A stretch of DNA of 64,000 nucleotides from CAZEKB01 sp964512225 (lineage in GTDB: Bacteria; Myxococcota_A; UBA796; UBA9615). Below the pieces are notes generated by a model. That model saw only the letters and a program-made list of their open reading frames with translations, was not told where the DNA came from and ran no database searches. A program made the position numbers and the translations under genes. This document shows, one piece after another, positions 31,265 through 40,113 of this stretch. Within the stretch, counting starts at the first letter, position 1, and each line of letters begins with the position of its first letter. Where the stretch lies: the NCBI GenBank assembly GCA_964512225.1, contig CAZEKB010000024.1, forward strand, positions 1 through 64,000, written 5' to 3'.

Positions 31265-31906
31265 ATGACTCGCATCCCCGTCCGACTCCTCGCCCTCTTC
31301 GCCCTGCTCCTGGCGGGCTGCGCTCCCTTCGACGGCGACGGAGGCGATGCGTTCCGACCCTCGGACGACGGCGTCGACGCGCCCGACGTGGATCCCGTGG
31401 ACGGCTCGGACCTGGGCGACGACGACGACGACGACGGCGGCAACGAGCACCGGCCCGCGGACGACGACGACGACGACGACGAGGGCGGCGGCGGCGACGA
31501 CGCCTGGGACGCGAGCCCGCCCGAGGGCCTCGCCGACGGCTCCGAGCTGCACATCGACCTGAGCTGCGGCCTGCTCGACGGCCTGCACCGCAAGGTCTTC
31601 GAGAAGGACGGCGACGAGTGGCTCGAGGTCGACGGCGAGGGCGCCGGGCCGATCGCGGAGCTCCGAGCGTGCTTCGTGGGGAGCGACGAGAAGTTCCTCA
31701 CCTGGGACGACACCCCCGAGATGTACATCTTCGCGGGCGGCCTGCACCACGACATCACGCCGACGTCGGTCGAGGACCGGTGGATGGGCCTCGTATACCC
31801 GGAGGAGGATTCGTCGCGGGAGTGCCTCGAGGCGCTGGCCGACGCGAACCTCGAGTGGCCGATCCGCATGACCCTCACGGTCACGAACGTCATTCCGGCT
31901 CCGTAG
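31265..31906 (+). CDS. Asp-rich hypothetical lipoprotein
   Basis: A 213-residue protein with signal MTRIPVRLLALFALLLAGC (lipobox LAGC). A long acidic low-complexity spacer (about residues 20-75, runs of Asp with Gly) leads to a C-terminal domain of about 130 residues with three or four Cys that I do not recognise. The start is the ATG at 31265 because the longer open frame is a shadow of rtcB. The 3' end overlaps the converging gene by 17 bases. The acidic spacer resembles those in other lipoproteins of this window and probably holds the domain away from the membrane. Confidence 0.75.
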   Translation: MTRIPVRLLALFALLLAGCAPFDGDGGDAFRPSDDGVDAPDVDPVDGSDLGDDDDDDGGNEHRPADDDDDDDEGGGGDDAWDASPPEGLADGSELHIDLSCGLLDGLHRKVFEKDGDEWLEVDGEGAGPIAELRACFVGSDEKFLTWDDTPEMYIFAGGLHHDITPTSVEDRWMGLVYPEEDSSRECLEALADANLEWPIRMTLTVTNVIPAP

Positions 31907-32546
31907 CCTCCGGGCGCAGCTCCGGAAGGAGCGGGCTGAGGGAGTGCAGCGAGGCGAGCAGGTGCATCTGCTCGGCGGCCAGCTGCTCCTCGGGGACCAC
32001 CCCCACCGCGTGCAGCAGCCGCGCCTCGTGGATCGCCAGCACGGCCCAGCCGTGCATCGGCACCCCCCGATACACCTGCGTGAACTCCGCGAGGACGCCG
32101 GGCAGCCCCGAGTCGAGCATCACCTCCTGCTCGCCGAGCCACCGCAGATCGCGGATCGGCCCGGACACGCGTCGGGCCTGGATGTCCGCGAGGGCGAGGC
32201 GCGGGTCGGGGTCGCGGGCGAGGCGCGCCGAGACGGTGAGGGACGCGCGGCGGTCGCCGTCGTCGCCGGGGCGGATGAAGGAGCCGTCGCGGTCGTCGAT
32301 CCGATCGGTCCAGCCGGGGGGCGGCGCGATCGAGAAGCCGGCCAGGGAGTTCACGTGCTCGACGGGCGGGGGCCCCGGCCGGGACAGCATCGCGACGATG
32401 TAGACGGCGACCGCGGCGAGCGCGAGGCCCGCGGCCGTGGCCGTGCGCCAGGACCAGGTGACCGCGCGACGCGGCGGGAGCGGGGGCGGCCCGGCCTCGG
32501 GGAGCCGGTCCGTGATCTCGTCATGCAGGCTCAGCGTCGTCTCCAC
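31890..32546 (-). CDS. Single-pass membrane protein with PsbP/DcrB-like domain
   Basis: A 218-residue protein starting with GTG. A short, Pro-rich cytoplasmic N-terminus precedes one membrane segment (about residues 35-55). The rest is a periplasmic domain beginning LAGFSIAPPPGW, a pattern seen at the start of PsbP/DcrB-like domains that bind the envelope or act as accessory factors. Function unknown. It is divergent from the pilin-like gene at 32581 with about 34 bases between start codons. Confidence 0.7.
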   Translation of the reverse strand: METTLSLHDEITDRLPEAGPPPLPPRRAVTWSWRTATAAGLALAAVAVYIVAMLSRPGPPPVEHVNSLAGFSIAPPPGWTDRIDDRDGSFIRPGDDGDRRASLTVSARLARDPDPRLALADIQARRVSGPIRDLRWLGEQEVMLDSGLPGVLAEFTQVYRGVPMHGWAVLAIHEARLLHAVGVVPEEQLAAEQMHLLASLHSLSPLLPELRPEATEPE

Positions 32547-32567
32547 GGTCGGTCAACATGGGGCTGA

Positions 32568-32573
32568 TATCGT
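32568..32573 (+). promoter_or_regulatory. Candidate -10 (TATCGT) for pilin-like gene
   Basis: TATCGT lies 7 bases before the GTG at 32581. It supports that codon over other upstream GTGs and predicts a leaderless message. Confidence 0.4.
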
Positions 32574-32580
32574 GCGAGGC

Positions 32581-32910
32581 GTGCTGATCCGCAGCCCCGC
32601 TCCGTGTCCCCGGCGTCCCCCAGGCGGGAACGCGCTCGTGGAGTACATCATCCTCCTGTGCGCCGTGGGGGTGTTGCTGCTGACCATCGTCGTCGAGTAC
32701 GGCGACTCGGTGGAGGCGGAGTGGTCCCGCGCCGACGACTCCTCGGTGTGGTCGGACGTCGAGAGCGGCCTCGACGCGGACGGTGACGGCGGCGACGCGG
32801 CCGACGACGGCTGCGCGGGCTACTACTACAACAGCGCGACGGGGCGCTGGCACGACGCCGAGACCCACCTGTTCGTCTCCTTCGCCGACGCCGAGGCCGC
32901 CGGCTGTTGA
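32581..32910 (+). CDS. Flp-pilin-like protein with class III signal
   Basis: A 109-residue protein. The N-terminal leader ends in RRPPGG and is followed by NALVEYIILLCAVGVLLLTIV, matching the prepilin pattern of Flp/Tad pilins: cleavage after Gly, a Glu near mature position 5, then a single hydrophobic helix. The mature domain is acidic and ends in aromatic- and Cys-containing segments, so it is larger than typical Flp subunits and could be a pseudopilin. No tad secretion genes are in the window. Its stop overlaps the start of the next gene (TGATG). Confidence 0.65.
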   Translation: MLIRSPAPCPRRPPGGNALVEYIILLCAVGVLLLTIVVEYGDSVEAEWSRADDSSVWSDVESGLDADGDGGDAADDGCAGYYYNSATGRWHDAETHLFVSFADAEAAGC

Positions 32911-33671
32911 TGCGCCTGGCCGTCGTCGCCGCCGTCGCATTGCAGGTCGCAGGGTGCGCGTGCGGACCCTCCGCCCCGGCGCCTGCGCCCCCGCCCTCGA
33001 CGTCGGGCATCCCGGATCCCGAGCCCGGCGACCCCACGGCCGAAGATCTGGGCCCTGGCGAGCTGGAGGACATCATCGACCGCAGCGCGGAGGCGATGGA
33101 CCGGGCGGACGTGGACACCGCGCGTAGGTGGGCTCGCGAGGCGTTGAGGCGGGCCCCGGGCGACGCCGGCGCGTGGCTGCACTGGTGCATCTTCAGCTAC
33201 GACGCCACGGACTTCGCCGAGTCCGAGCGCGCCTGCACCATCGCGATCGGGCTGCGGGAGCCCCGGCCCGAGTACCACGCCCTCCTCAACCGCGGCCTCG
33301 CCCGGATCAAGCTCGGCAAGCTCGACGGGGCCGAGGCGGACTTCCAGCGGTGCAAGAAGCAGGAGCCCGAGAACGCCGAGGCCTGGTACGACGAGTCGTG
33401 GGTGTGGGCCGCCCGGGGAGCGCGGGACGAGACGATCATGAACCTGCGCAAGGCGGGCAAGTACGACAGCTACTACGCGGTCCGCGAGGTCGTGGACGGC
33501 GACGAGGCCTTCGACGCGTTCCAGAACGACGCCGTGTGGAGGGCGTTCATCGAGGAGCTCCCGGACGTCCCCTTCGAGCGTCGGGTCCCCGGGCTCCACA
33601 CGATCCAGCCCATCCCGGGCGTGCCCATGTCGAAGGAGAAGCCCTTCGACCCGAACGGGGAGCGGCGGTGA
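32910..33671 (+). CDS. TPR-repeat lipoprotein (first of a tandem pair)
   Basis: A 253-residue lipoprotein. The signal MRLAVVAAVALQVAGC has lipobox VAGC. A Pro/Ala spacer follows, then about three TPR-like helix pairs (RRWAREALRRAPGDAGAW, NRGLARIKLGKLDGAEADF, AEAWYDESWVWAARG). The C-terminal 70 residues are not TPR. It is translationally coupled to the pilin-like gene upstream (TGATG) and to its own paralogue downstream (GTGA). TPR lipoproteins commonly act as assembly factors for pili or envelope complexes, which fits the context. Confidence 0.8.
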   Translation: MRLAVVAAVALQVAGCACGPSAPAPAPPPSTSGIPDPEPGDPTAEDLGPGELEDIIDRSAEAMDRADVDTARRWAREALRRAPGDAGAWLHWCIFSYDATDFAESERACTIAIGLREPRPEYHALLNRGLARIKLGKLDGAEADFQRCKKQEPENAEAWYDESWVWAARGARDETIMNLRKAGKYDSYYAVREVVDGDEAFDAFQNDAVWRAFIEELPDVPFERRVPGLHTIQPIPGVPMSKEKPFDPNGERR

Positions 33672-34405
33672 AGCGCGTCCTGGCGGCCCTGCTGCTCGTC
33701 GCCGTCGTCGGTTGCCGCCCGGAGGCCGAGCGCCGGAAGCCCGACGTCCTCACCTACGGGCCCCTGCCCGATCCGGCGAAGCTGAAGACCCAGGAGCAGC
33801 GCGACGCGGAGGCGGAGCGGATGATGGTGGCGGGGTCCGAGGCCCGGGAGGCGGGCCTCGCGAACGAGGCGAGCCGGTACCTGCGCGCGGGCCTCGAGCT
33901 CGACCCCGACGGGGAGATGCTCTGGCTGCAGATGTGCATCCTGCGGTACGACGTGGATGAGCCCGCGGCCGCCGAAGAGGCCTGCACGAAGGCCATCGCG
34001 GGCGCCGAAGACCCGAAGAACCCGAACTACGACTCGGTGCTCAACCGCGGGCTGGCGCGGGTCCTGCTCGGCAAGCTCGACGAGGCCGAGGCCGACTTCC
34101 AGTGGAACAAGCGGATGCAGCCCAGGAATGCCGAGGCGTACTACGACGAGTCGTGGGTGTGGGCGGCCCGGGGGAACCTCGACAAGGTCCTCGAGAACGT
34201 GAAGATCGCGGGCGAGTACGACCCCTACTACCGGAACATCGAGGTCGTGGGCAGCGACCGCCCCTACGACAGGTTCCGGGGCGAGCCGCGCTGGGAGGAG
34301 TTCCTCTCCACCCTCGATCCGGGTCCGCCGCCCGAGGAGAAGATGTCGACGCTGCTCCAGCAGGAGGGGATCTCCGGCGTCCCCCAGGGGACCTCAGGGC
34401 CCTGA
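33668..34405 (+). CDS. TPR-repeat lipoprotein (second of a tandem pair)
   Basis: A 245-residue paralogue of the preceding gene. The signal MKRVLAALLLVAVVGC has lipobox VVGC. TPR-like pairs include LNRGLARVLLGKLDEAEADF and NAEAYYDESWVWAARG, nearly identical to the neighbour, while N- and C-terminal regions have diverged. The GTG start overlaps the upstream stop codon (GTGA). The 3' end overlaps the converging TldD-like gene by 12 bases. It looks like a local duplication; whether the two proteins form a heteromer is unknown. Confidence 0.8.
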   Translation: MKRVLAALLLVAVVGCRPEAERRKPDVLTYGPLPDPAKLKTQEQRDAEAERMMVAGSEAREAGLANEASRYLRAGLELDPDGEMLWLQMCILRYDVDEPAAAEEACTKAIAGAEDPKNPNYDSVLNRGLARVLLGKLDEAEADFQWNKRMQPRNAEAYYDESWVWAARGNLDKVLENVKIAGEYDPYYRNIEVVGSDRPYDRFRGEPRWEEFLSTLDPGPPPEEKMSTLLQQEGISGVPQGTSGP

Positions 34406-36082
34406 GTCGACGGCCACCGGCCCGAGCACGTGCGGCTTGGCGTCGGGCCCCGGGAACACCGCCTCCATGTTCTGGACGATCAGCCCGGTCGGCGTGCGCG
34501 CCACCATGGGCAGGCCCCCGTCCGTGCCCGCGCGCCGCCCCGCCGCGAGGGGGGCGAGGTAGGGGCGGTCCTGCTCGCCGGTGGCGGCGCCGAGGTCGCG
34601 CAGGGTGCGCCGGTCGACGTGCTGGAACATGAGCGAGAGCACGGGCGTCTCGGTCCCGTCGAGGGCCCGCCACACCGCGTCCGCGGGCCGGGGCAGCGTC
34701 CCCTCGGACGACCGCCCCATGCGGCGTACGACGAGGATCCGCTCCGCGCCCGACGCGCGCTGGACGGCCGCGACCTCCCGGGCGAAGCGCTTCGGCGGCA
34801 GCGTCCTGGGGGGGCTCACGGTCCACAGCGACAGGCGCCCCTCCCAGTTGGACTGGATCGCGCCCCGGGCGTGACCGTTGGAGGCCGCGAGCTCCTTGCG
34901 GGGCACCCGGGACATCACGAAGCTGCGGACCCAGCCGTCGTCGACCAGGGTCACGGGCTGCGAGGCGACCCCTTCGAAGTCGTACTCGAACCCGCCCGCC
35001 TGACCTCGCCGGGCCGACCGGGGATCGTCCACGACGCTCCAGCCGTCGGGCAGCAGCTTGCGTCCGAGGCGGGGTCCGCTCCGGGTGCTGCGCTCGTAGG
35101 ACTCGCCGGGGCGGTCGAGGGGCGGCGTGCCCCGGAGCTCGGGAGGCAGCAGGTAGCGGAAGAAGTCGGCGGCGGCCTGGCCCTCGAAGACCACGGGGCC
35201 CTCGTAGTAGGTCACGGGCTCGGCCTGCGAGCGGGCCAGGATCGAGCGTCCCAGGGCCTCGATCTCCGCCGTGAGGACGTCCACCGGGGGGAGGTCCGCG
35301 ACGGTGCGGGCGACCCACTGCAGCTCGTCGTCGACGTCCACTCCGTCGGGGCGCCGCAGCGACGCGTAGGCGCGCACCACCGCGTATCCGTGCGGCTGCA
35401 CGACGGCGACGCCGCCCGAGTCCACGATCGTGTAGCGGCCCTCGATCGTGTTCACCCGCACCGACGCTCGGTGGAGCCCGCCGAGGGCCCGCAGCGCGTC
35501 GGACGTCGCCTCGGCGATGTGCCGCAGCGTGGCGTCGTCGGGGTCGGGGATGGGCTCCGCCGCGGCCGAACGGACCGCCGGCGCGGGGCTCCAATCGGGG
35601 GGCGACTCTCCGCCCACGGCCGCGCGCCCGGCGCGCTTCGCCTGCAGGATCCCCACGGCCGTCTTGTACGACCGGTCCGTCGCCATCCACAGATCGCGCT
35701 CGATGGCGATGGGGACGTCCTCCACCACGAGGCTCAGGCGCTGCCAGGCGGCGGCGGGGCCGCGGGAGCGTCCCGACGGGCGGAACCGGGTGGAGTCGAG
35801 GGTGTCGTCGCCGACCACGACCTCGACCTTGGTCGGGCGCGCCCGTCCCGACCGCTCCGAGACGAGCGCCCCGAACGACGCGCGCGCCACGTAGTAGCGG
35901 TAGTCGAACGTCGCCATCGACGTGCGGGACGGCGGCGGCGCGCCCTCGAGGCGAAGCTCGTTCAGCGCTCGGCTCGACCAGCGCTCGAACAGGTCCACGA
36001 GCACCGGGGCGTCGTCGGCGGCGGCCGGAGGCGTCGCCGTGAGGGCGACCGCGGCGAGGGCGACCAGGGCGAGCCGCTTCAC
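34394..36082 (-). CDS. Exported TldD/PmbA-family paralogue lacking the metalloprotease motif
   Basis: A 562-residue protein with a signal peptide (about residues 1-22, TPPAAADD). It has the overall organisation of the TldD/TldE family, including VDSGGVAVVQPHGYAVVRAYAS and the barrel segment GGFEYDFEGV. At the position where its neighbour has FFHEVFGH, it reads FFRYLLPPEL, so the zinc-binding HExxxH is gone. I infer a non-catalytic subunit, like TldE in the TldD-TldE heterodimer. Its GTG start overlaps the stop of the TldD-like gene (GTGA), so the two are co-translated. An exported pair differs from the cytoplasmic E. coli proteins. Confidence 0.8.
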   Translation of the reverse strand: MKRLALVALAAVALTATPPAAADDAPVLVDLFERWSSRALNELRLEGAPPPSRTSMATFDYRYYVARASFGALVSERSGRARPTKVEVVVGDDTLDSTRFRPSGRSRGPAAAWQRLSLVVEDVPIAIERDLWMATDRSYKTAVGILQAKRAGRAAVGGESPPDWSPAPAVRSAAAEPIPDPDDATLRHIAEATSDALRALGGLHRASVRVNTIEGRYTIVDSGGVAVVQPHGYAVVRAYASLRRPDGVDVDDELQWVARTVADLPPVDVLTAEIEALGRSILARSQAEPVTYYEGPVVFEGQAAADFFRYLLPPELRGTPPLDRPGESYERSTRSGPRLGRKLLPDGWSVVDDPRSARRGQAGGFEYDFEGVASQPVTLVDDGWVRSFVMSRVPRKELAASNGHARGAIQSNWEGRLSLWTVSPPRTLPPKRFAREVAAVQRASGAERILVVRRMGRSSEGTLPRPADAVWRALDGTETPVLSLMFQHVDRRTLRDLGAATGEQDRPYLAPLAAGRRAGTDGGLPMVARTPTGLIVQNMEAVFPGPDAKPHVLGPVAVDSGP

Positions 36083-37761
36083 GATCCACCCCCGAGGGAC
36101 GCGGGCGTGGGGGGCGGCAGCAGCGGGGGGGTGTCCTGGCCCCGGCGCTTGCGCTGCGTCTCGACCTGCTGGAGGAGCAGGGCGGGGGCGATGGCGCTCA
36201 CCGGCACCCAGCCCGACTCCGCGCCGCAGTTGCCGTTGAACACCCGCTTGCGTTCCCCCGCGGCGACGATGTTGGAGAAGGCCTCCAGGGGAGTGCCGAT
36301 GAGGTCGACGCCCCGCACGAGCTCGTCGGGGCGCCCGTCGACGTAGACGCGGTACGCGATCACGGCGTTGACGTTGAAGGCGTTGGGGATCGTGCGCCCG
36401 GTGAACGTGAAGCCGCCCGCGATCTCGTCGATGAGCAGCCCGTACTCCAGGCCCGCGCCCTTCGCGCGTCGGCGCAGCCTGCGGCGCAGCTCTTCGTCGG
36501 ACGTGGACACGCCCGGGACGACGTGCAGGTTGCCCTGCCTCGCCACCGCGTCCCTCCCCGCCTGCTTGCGGCCGTGCCCGTTGGACGGGTCCCCCTGGGC
36601 GACGGGCGAGCGGCTCTGCAGGAACCCCTGCAGCACGCCGTCCTCCACGAGCACCACCCGCTCGCCCGGCACGCCCTGGTTGTCGAACCGGTAGTGCCCG
36701 CGCAGGGGCGTGCCGGACGCGACGTCGAGCGTGGGGTCGTCGTACACGCTGAGGAACGACGGCAGGATCGGCTCGCCGACGCGGTTGCGGAAGGTCTGGG
36801 CGTCCGTCACCTGCTTGAGGCGATGGCCCTCGACGCGGTGCCCGAACACCTCGTGGAAGAAGACGCCCGCCGCCCGGTCGCTCAGGATCGCGGGCCCGTT
36901 GTAGGGCTCCTCGAGGGGGGCGGCGAGCACGGCGTCGACCTCGGCGGACAGCTCCCCCGCGCGCTCGAGCAGGAAGTCGAGGCTCGGCAGGTCCGCGGCG
37001 GTGCGGCCGTCCCAGGAGCGGAAGAGGCGGATCGAGTCGCCGTTGTCGGCGCGGGCCGTGGCGGACGCGGACGCGCGGAACCGGGACTCGGTGTGGCGCA
37101 GCCGGGTGCCCTCGGACGAGACGAACCAGCGGGTGTCGACGCTGCCGCCGTATCGCACCGAGGCGTCCAGGATCGCGGGCGACGACGCGAGCACGGCGGA
37201 CGCGTCGCGGGCCGCGACCTCCCACGCCTCGGCGGGGAAGACCAGCTCCCCGACGTCGCCCAGGTGTTCGACGGGTTCGACCGCCACCAGGTCTTCGGCG
37301 GGCTCTTCGTCCACGAGCGTGCGCGCCTCGGCCTGGACCTTCGCCCACCGCTCCTTCGCGGCCTGGTAGCGGGTGTCGATCTCCTGCCAGATCAGGTGCC
37401 GGTACACGGCCTCGTCGGCGTCCCAGGGCAGGGCGGCCCCCGACGTGCCGAAGCGGGACTCCGACTCCTTGCGCAGCGCGTGCGACGAGTCCAGCGCGCG
37501 CGAGCCGACGCGTACGTCTACGTCGATGCGCAGGAACCGGTCGGGCGTCCACGAGTGGAGGGCGCCGTCCTCCCCGGAGATCGTCACGCGGCGGCCCTCG
37601 TGGGCTTCGATCGCGATGAAGTACGGCGCCTCCGCCCCCTGGGTGGCGGCGAGGTGCTTCATCGCCCGGTCGACCTCGGCCGTCATGGCGTCGAGCAGGG
37701 GATCCGCGAATGCGCTCGACGGCAGCAGGAGCGCGAGGACGGCGGCGGCGGTGCGGATCAT
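36079..37761 (-). CDS. Exported TldD-like metalloprotease
   Basis: A 560-residue TldD/PmbA-family protease with a signal peptide (MIRTAAAVLALLLPSSAFA). The zinc-binding motif is HEVFGHRVEGH (HExxxH), and the family's C-terminal region is intact (GLLIDEIAGGFTFTGRTIP, NAFNVN, VFNGNCG). Cytoplasmic TldD-TldE degrades unfolded peptides and matures microcin B17 and PQQ-type precursors; an exported version would act in the periplasm. It sits between cca and a degenerate paralogue with 4-base overlaps on both sides, forming a three-gene unit. Confidence 0.85.
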   Translation of the reverse strand: MIRTAAAVLALLLPSSAFADPLLDAMTAEVDRAMKHLAATQGAEAPYFIAIEAHEGRRVTISGEDGALHSWTPDRFLRIDVDVRVGSRALDSSHALRKESESRFGTSGAALPWDADEAVYRHLIWQEIDTRYQAAKERWAKVQAEARTLVDEEPAEDLVAVEPVEHLGDVGELVFPAEAWEVAARDASAVLASSPAILDASVRYGGSVDTRWFVSSEGTRLRHTESRFRASASATARADNGDSIRLFRSWDGRTAADLPSLDFLLERAGELSAEVDAVLAAPLEEPYNGPAILSDRAAGVFFHEVFGHRVEGHRLKQVTDAQTFRNRVGEPILPSFLSVYDDPTLDVASGTPLRGHYRFDNQGVPGERVVLVEDGVLQGFLQSRSPVAQGDPSNGHGRKQAGRDAVARQGNLHVVPGVSTSDEELRRRLRRRAKGAGLEYGLLIDEIAGGFTFTGRTIPNAFNVNAVIAYRVYVDGRPDELVRGVDLIGTPLEAFSNIVAAGERKRVFNGNCGAESGWVPVSAIAPALLLQQVETQRKRRGQDTPPLLPPPTPASLGGGS

Positions 37762-39134
37762 GCGGGGTCTCCGAGGGTGGGCAGGACGGCGTCGAGGATG
37801 GCGTCGGGATCGTCTGCGCCGGTCTCGTCCTGGTGGTGTCGGCAGGCCGCGAGGATCCGGCTGAAGGAGGGCCCGGGTGTGAACCCCCGGGCCACGAGGT
37901 GGCGTCCCTGGACCACGTCCCGGGGGCCCGAAGGGGGCACCGCGGCGCCGCTCATGGCGAGGAAGCGATCGCCGTGGGGGAAGCGTCGTCGGCGGGCGTT
38001 CTCGGTGGTCCGGCCCCAGGCGTCGGCGCGCGCGGTGCGCTCCAACAGGGCCATGGAGACGCCCTTGGGGACGATCCTCCGGGCGAGTCGCCGGTAGGCC
38101 GCGGGGCCCGCGTCGGCGGTGCCCAGGAGCATCGGCGCGAGGTGCTCGAGCACCAGGACCACGACCCGCTGCTCGAGCCTGCGGGGGGCGCGCATGCGCC
38201 GCAGGAACCGCCGCGTGGGTCCCTCTCCGGCAGCTTCGTGTCCGCGGGACGTCAGGCGCCCGTCGACCTTCGTCGTCGTCGAGGGCTTGCCGAAGTCGTG
38301 GCAGAGGACGCCGAACATGAAGGCGAGGTCCTCGTCGTCGTCGCCGGTTCGGAGCTCGACGGCCGCGTCGAGGGACAGGGCCGTGTGGGTGTAGACGTCG
38401 CCCTCGGGGTGCCACCGGGGCTCCTGGGGCACGCCGCGGAGGGCGTCGATCTCGGGGAAGTGGCTCAGGAGGCCGGCGTCGCGGAGCAGGTGCAGGCCCC
38501 GAGACGGCTCCGCGCCGCGCAGCAGGAGCTTGCGGAACTCCTGGAAGATGCGCTCGCCGGGCAGCTCGGCGAGGTCCTGGGCCGCGAGGATGGGGAGCAG
38601 GTCCTCGTCCGGGCGGAGCTGGAAGCGCGCCACGAACTGGGCGGCGCGGACCGCGCGCAGCGGATCCTCCCCGAAGGTCGCCCGGTCGACGGCGCGGAGG
38701 ATCCCCGCTTCGAGGTCGTCGCGCCCCCGGACCGGATCGACGATCTCCTCGGTGAGCGGGTCGAAGCTGATCGCGTTGATGGTGAAGTCCCGGCGCCGCG
38801 CGGCCTCGGCGAGGGTCATGGTGGGGTCGGCGACGACCTCGAACGCCGTGTGGCCGGGGCCGAGGTTCCGGTCCCGACGGGGCAGGGAGAAGTCGACGTC
38901 GAGGCCGCTCACCCGGAACACCCCGAACGAGGCCCCGACCGCGTCGACCCGACCGTGGGTGGCAAGCACGTCCTTCAGGGCGGGGGCGCCGAGGCCGAAC
39001 ACCTCCACGTCGATGTCCTTGTCGGCCCGGCCCAACAGGCGATCTCGGACCCAGCCGCCCACGATGTAGGCCCGCCCGCCCAGGTCGGCGACCTCCTGCG
39101 CGATGCGGACCACGACGTCGTACTCGCTCGTCAC
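37758..39134 (-). CDS. cca: CCA-adding tRNA nucleotidyltransferase / poly(A) polymerase family with HD domain
   Basis: A 458-residue class II nucleotidyltransferase. The N-terminal catalytic domain has VGGWVRDRLLGR followed by DIDVEVFG (the two metal-binding Asp), then RRDFTINAI and the neck region EDPLRAVRAAQFVARF. The C-terminal half has an HD phosphohydrolase-type motif (HTALSLD, LCHDFGK). Such enzymes add or repair the CCA end of tRNA; some related family members are poly(A) polymerases. The GTG at 39134 is chosen because it follows TACCAT by 7 bases and gives a normal N-terminus. It is the first gene of the unit with the two TldD-like genes. Confidence 0.9.
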   Translation of the reverse strand: MTSEYDVVVRIAQEVADLGGRAYIVGGWVRDRLLGRADKDIDVEVFGLGAPALKDVLATHGRVDAVGASFGVFRVSGLDVDFSLPRRDRNLGPGHTAFEVVADPTMTLAEAARRRDFTINAISFDPLTEEIVDPVRGRDDLEAGILRAVDRATFGEDPLRAVRAAQFVARFQLRPDEDLLPILAAQDLAELPGERIFQEFRKLLLRGAEPSRGLHLLRDAGLLSHFPEIDALRGVPQEPRWHPEGDVYTHTALSLDAAVELRTGDDDEDLAFMFGVLCHDFGKPSTTTKVDGRLTSRGHEAAGEGPTRRFLRRMRAPRRLEQRVVVLVLEHLAPMLLGTADAGPAAYRRLARRIVPKGVSMALLERTARADAWGRTTENARRRRFPHGDRFLAMSGAAVPPSGPRDVVQGRHLVARGFTPGPSFSRILAACRHHQDETGADDPDAILDAVLPTLGDPA

Positions 39135-39141
39135 CCCTCCG

Positions 39142-39147
39142 ATGGTA
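39142..39147 (-). promoter_or_regulatory. Candidate -10 (TACCAT) for cca
   Basis: Minus-strand TACCAT lies 7 bases before the GTG at 39134. The intervening GGAGGG is too close to the start to act as a normal ribosome site, so a leaderless start is more likely. Confidence 0.4.
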
Positions 39148-39174
39148 GCCCCCGCGCCGTCCCGAGGAGCCGGG

Positions 39175-40062
39175 CTACTCGTTGCAGGTCGTGCTGAAGA
39201 ACTCCAGCATGGGGCCGTTGCCGGTCTCGGGGACCCACTCGTGGCCGTGGGGGTAGTCGTACCAGGTCTCGGCGCGCTGCCCGCCGCCCTCCCAGGCCGC
39301 GACCATGCCCTCGACGGCGGGCCGCGGCACGATGTTGTCGTCGGGGCCGTGGACGAACAGCCCGGGGACCTCGCCGGGCCACGGCTCGGGCGCGCCGCCG
39401 TTGCCCCAGGGGGACCCGCCGGCGTGGGCGAGGATCGAGGCGACGCGGTCGGCGTGGGCGTGGCCAAGCAGGGCGGCGGCCCGGGCTCCCGCGGAGCTGC
39501 CCCACAAGAAGATGCGGTCGCGGTCCACGTCGTACCTCGTCTCGAGCTCGTCGAGCGTGGCGCGGAAGAAGTCGTAGTCGTTCTGGGAGTCGGTCCAGTT
39601 GTTGCCGTTGCCGCCCGCGGGTCCGGGCACGACCATCGCCACCAGGAAGCCCTCGCCCCCCGCGAAGTCCCCGAAGTCGAGGAAGTCCGAGACGACCTCG
39701 GCGACGGTCTCGCGATCGTCCGGCATGCGGCGGGCCATGAGCACGAGCACCTGCAGGCCCGTCTCCGGGGGCGCGCCGGAGGGGACGATCAGGAAGCTGG
39801 CGTACTGCGACGAGCTCGGCCCGACCGTGAAGCCGGGGGTGTCGAGCCAGACCTCTCCGGTGGGTCCGCCGGAGCCGCCCGACGGGTCGCCGCAGCCCGC
39901 GACGTCGTCGTCGTCGGCTGCGTCGTCGTCGTCGGTCGCGTCGTCGTCGTCGGTCGCGTCGTCGTCGTCGGCTGCGTCGTCGTCGTCGTCGCCCCGAGGC
40001 TCGCAGGCGATCCCCGAGCACAGGAGGATCAGGGCCGCGATTCGACACGTACGAATGGACAT
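39175..40062 (-). CDS. Alpha/beta-hydrolase (feruloyl-esterase/PHB-depolymerase-like) lipoprotein with poly-Asp spacer
   Basis: A 295-residue protein. The signal ends near CSGIACEP, and the Cys is probably lipidated. The next 30 residues are repeats of ADDDD and TDDDD, a flexible acidic tether. The catalytic domain has the oxyanion region PGPAGGNGNNW, the nucleophile elbow WGSSAGA, an acid in HGPDDNIVP and the catalytic His in YPHGHEW, as in secreted esterases/depolymerases of the LpqC type. Substrate unknown. It is divergent from the LMF1-like gene. Confidence 0.85.
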   Translation of the reverse strand: MSIRTCRIAALILLCSGIACEPRGDDDDDAADDDDATDDDDATDDDDAADDDDVAGCGDPSGGSGGPTGEVWLDTPGFTVGPSSSQYASFLIVPSGAPPETGLQVLVLMARRMPDDRETVAEVVSDFLDFGDFAGGEGFLVAMVVPGPAGGNGNNWTDSQNDYDFFRATLDELETRYDVDRDRIFLWGSSAGARAAALLGHAHADRVASILAHAGGSPWGNGGAPEPWPGEVPGLFVHGPDDNIVPRPAVEGMVAAWEGGGQRAETWYDYPHGHEWVPETGNGPMLEFFSTTCNE

Positions 40063-40068
40063 CGGGGC

Positions 40069-40074
40069 AGGTTA
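40069..40074 (-). promoter_or_regulatory. Candidate -10 (TAACCT) for hydrolase lipoprotein
   Basis: Minus-strand TAACCT lies 6 bases before the ATG at 40062 and predicts a leaderless transcript. Confidence 0.4.
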
Positions 40075-40113
40075 GAGCACCGGCTTCGGCGTCGTGGGAT
40101 GATCCCCGCCCCG

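Noticed and set aside
39900..39990. GTC-type trinucleotide array as a regulatory microsatellite
   Set aside because: It encodes the ADDDD spacer of the lipoprotein in frame; no separate function is needed to explain it.
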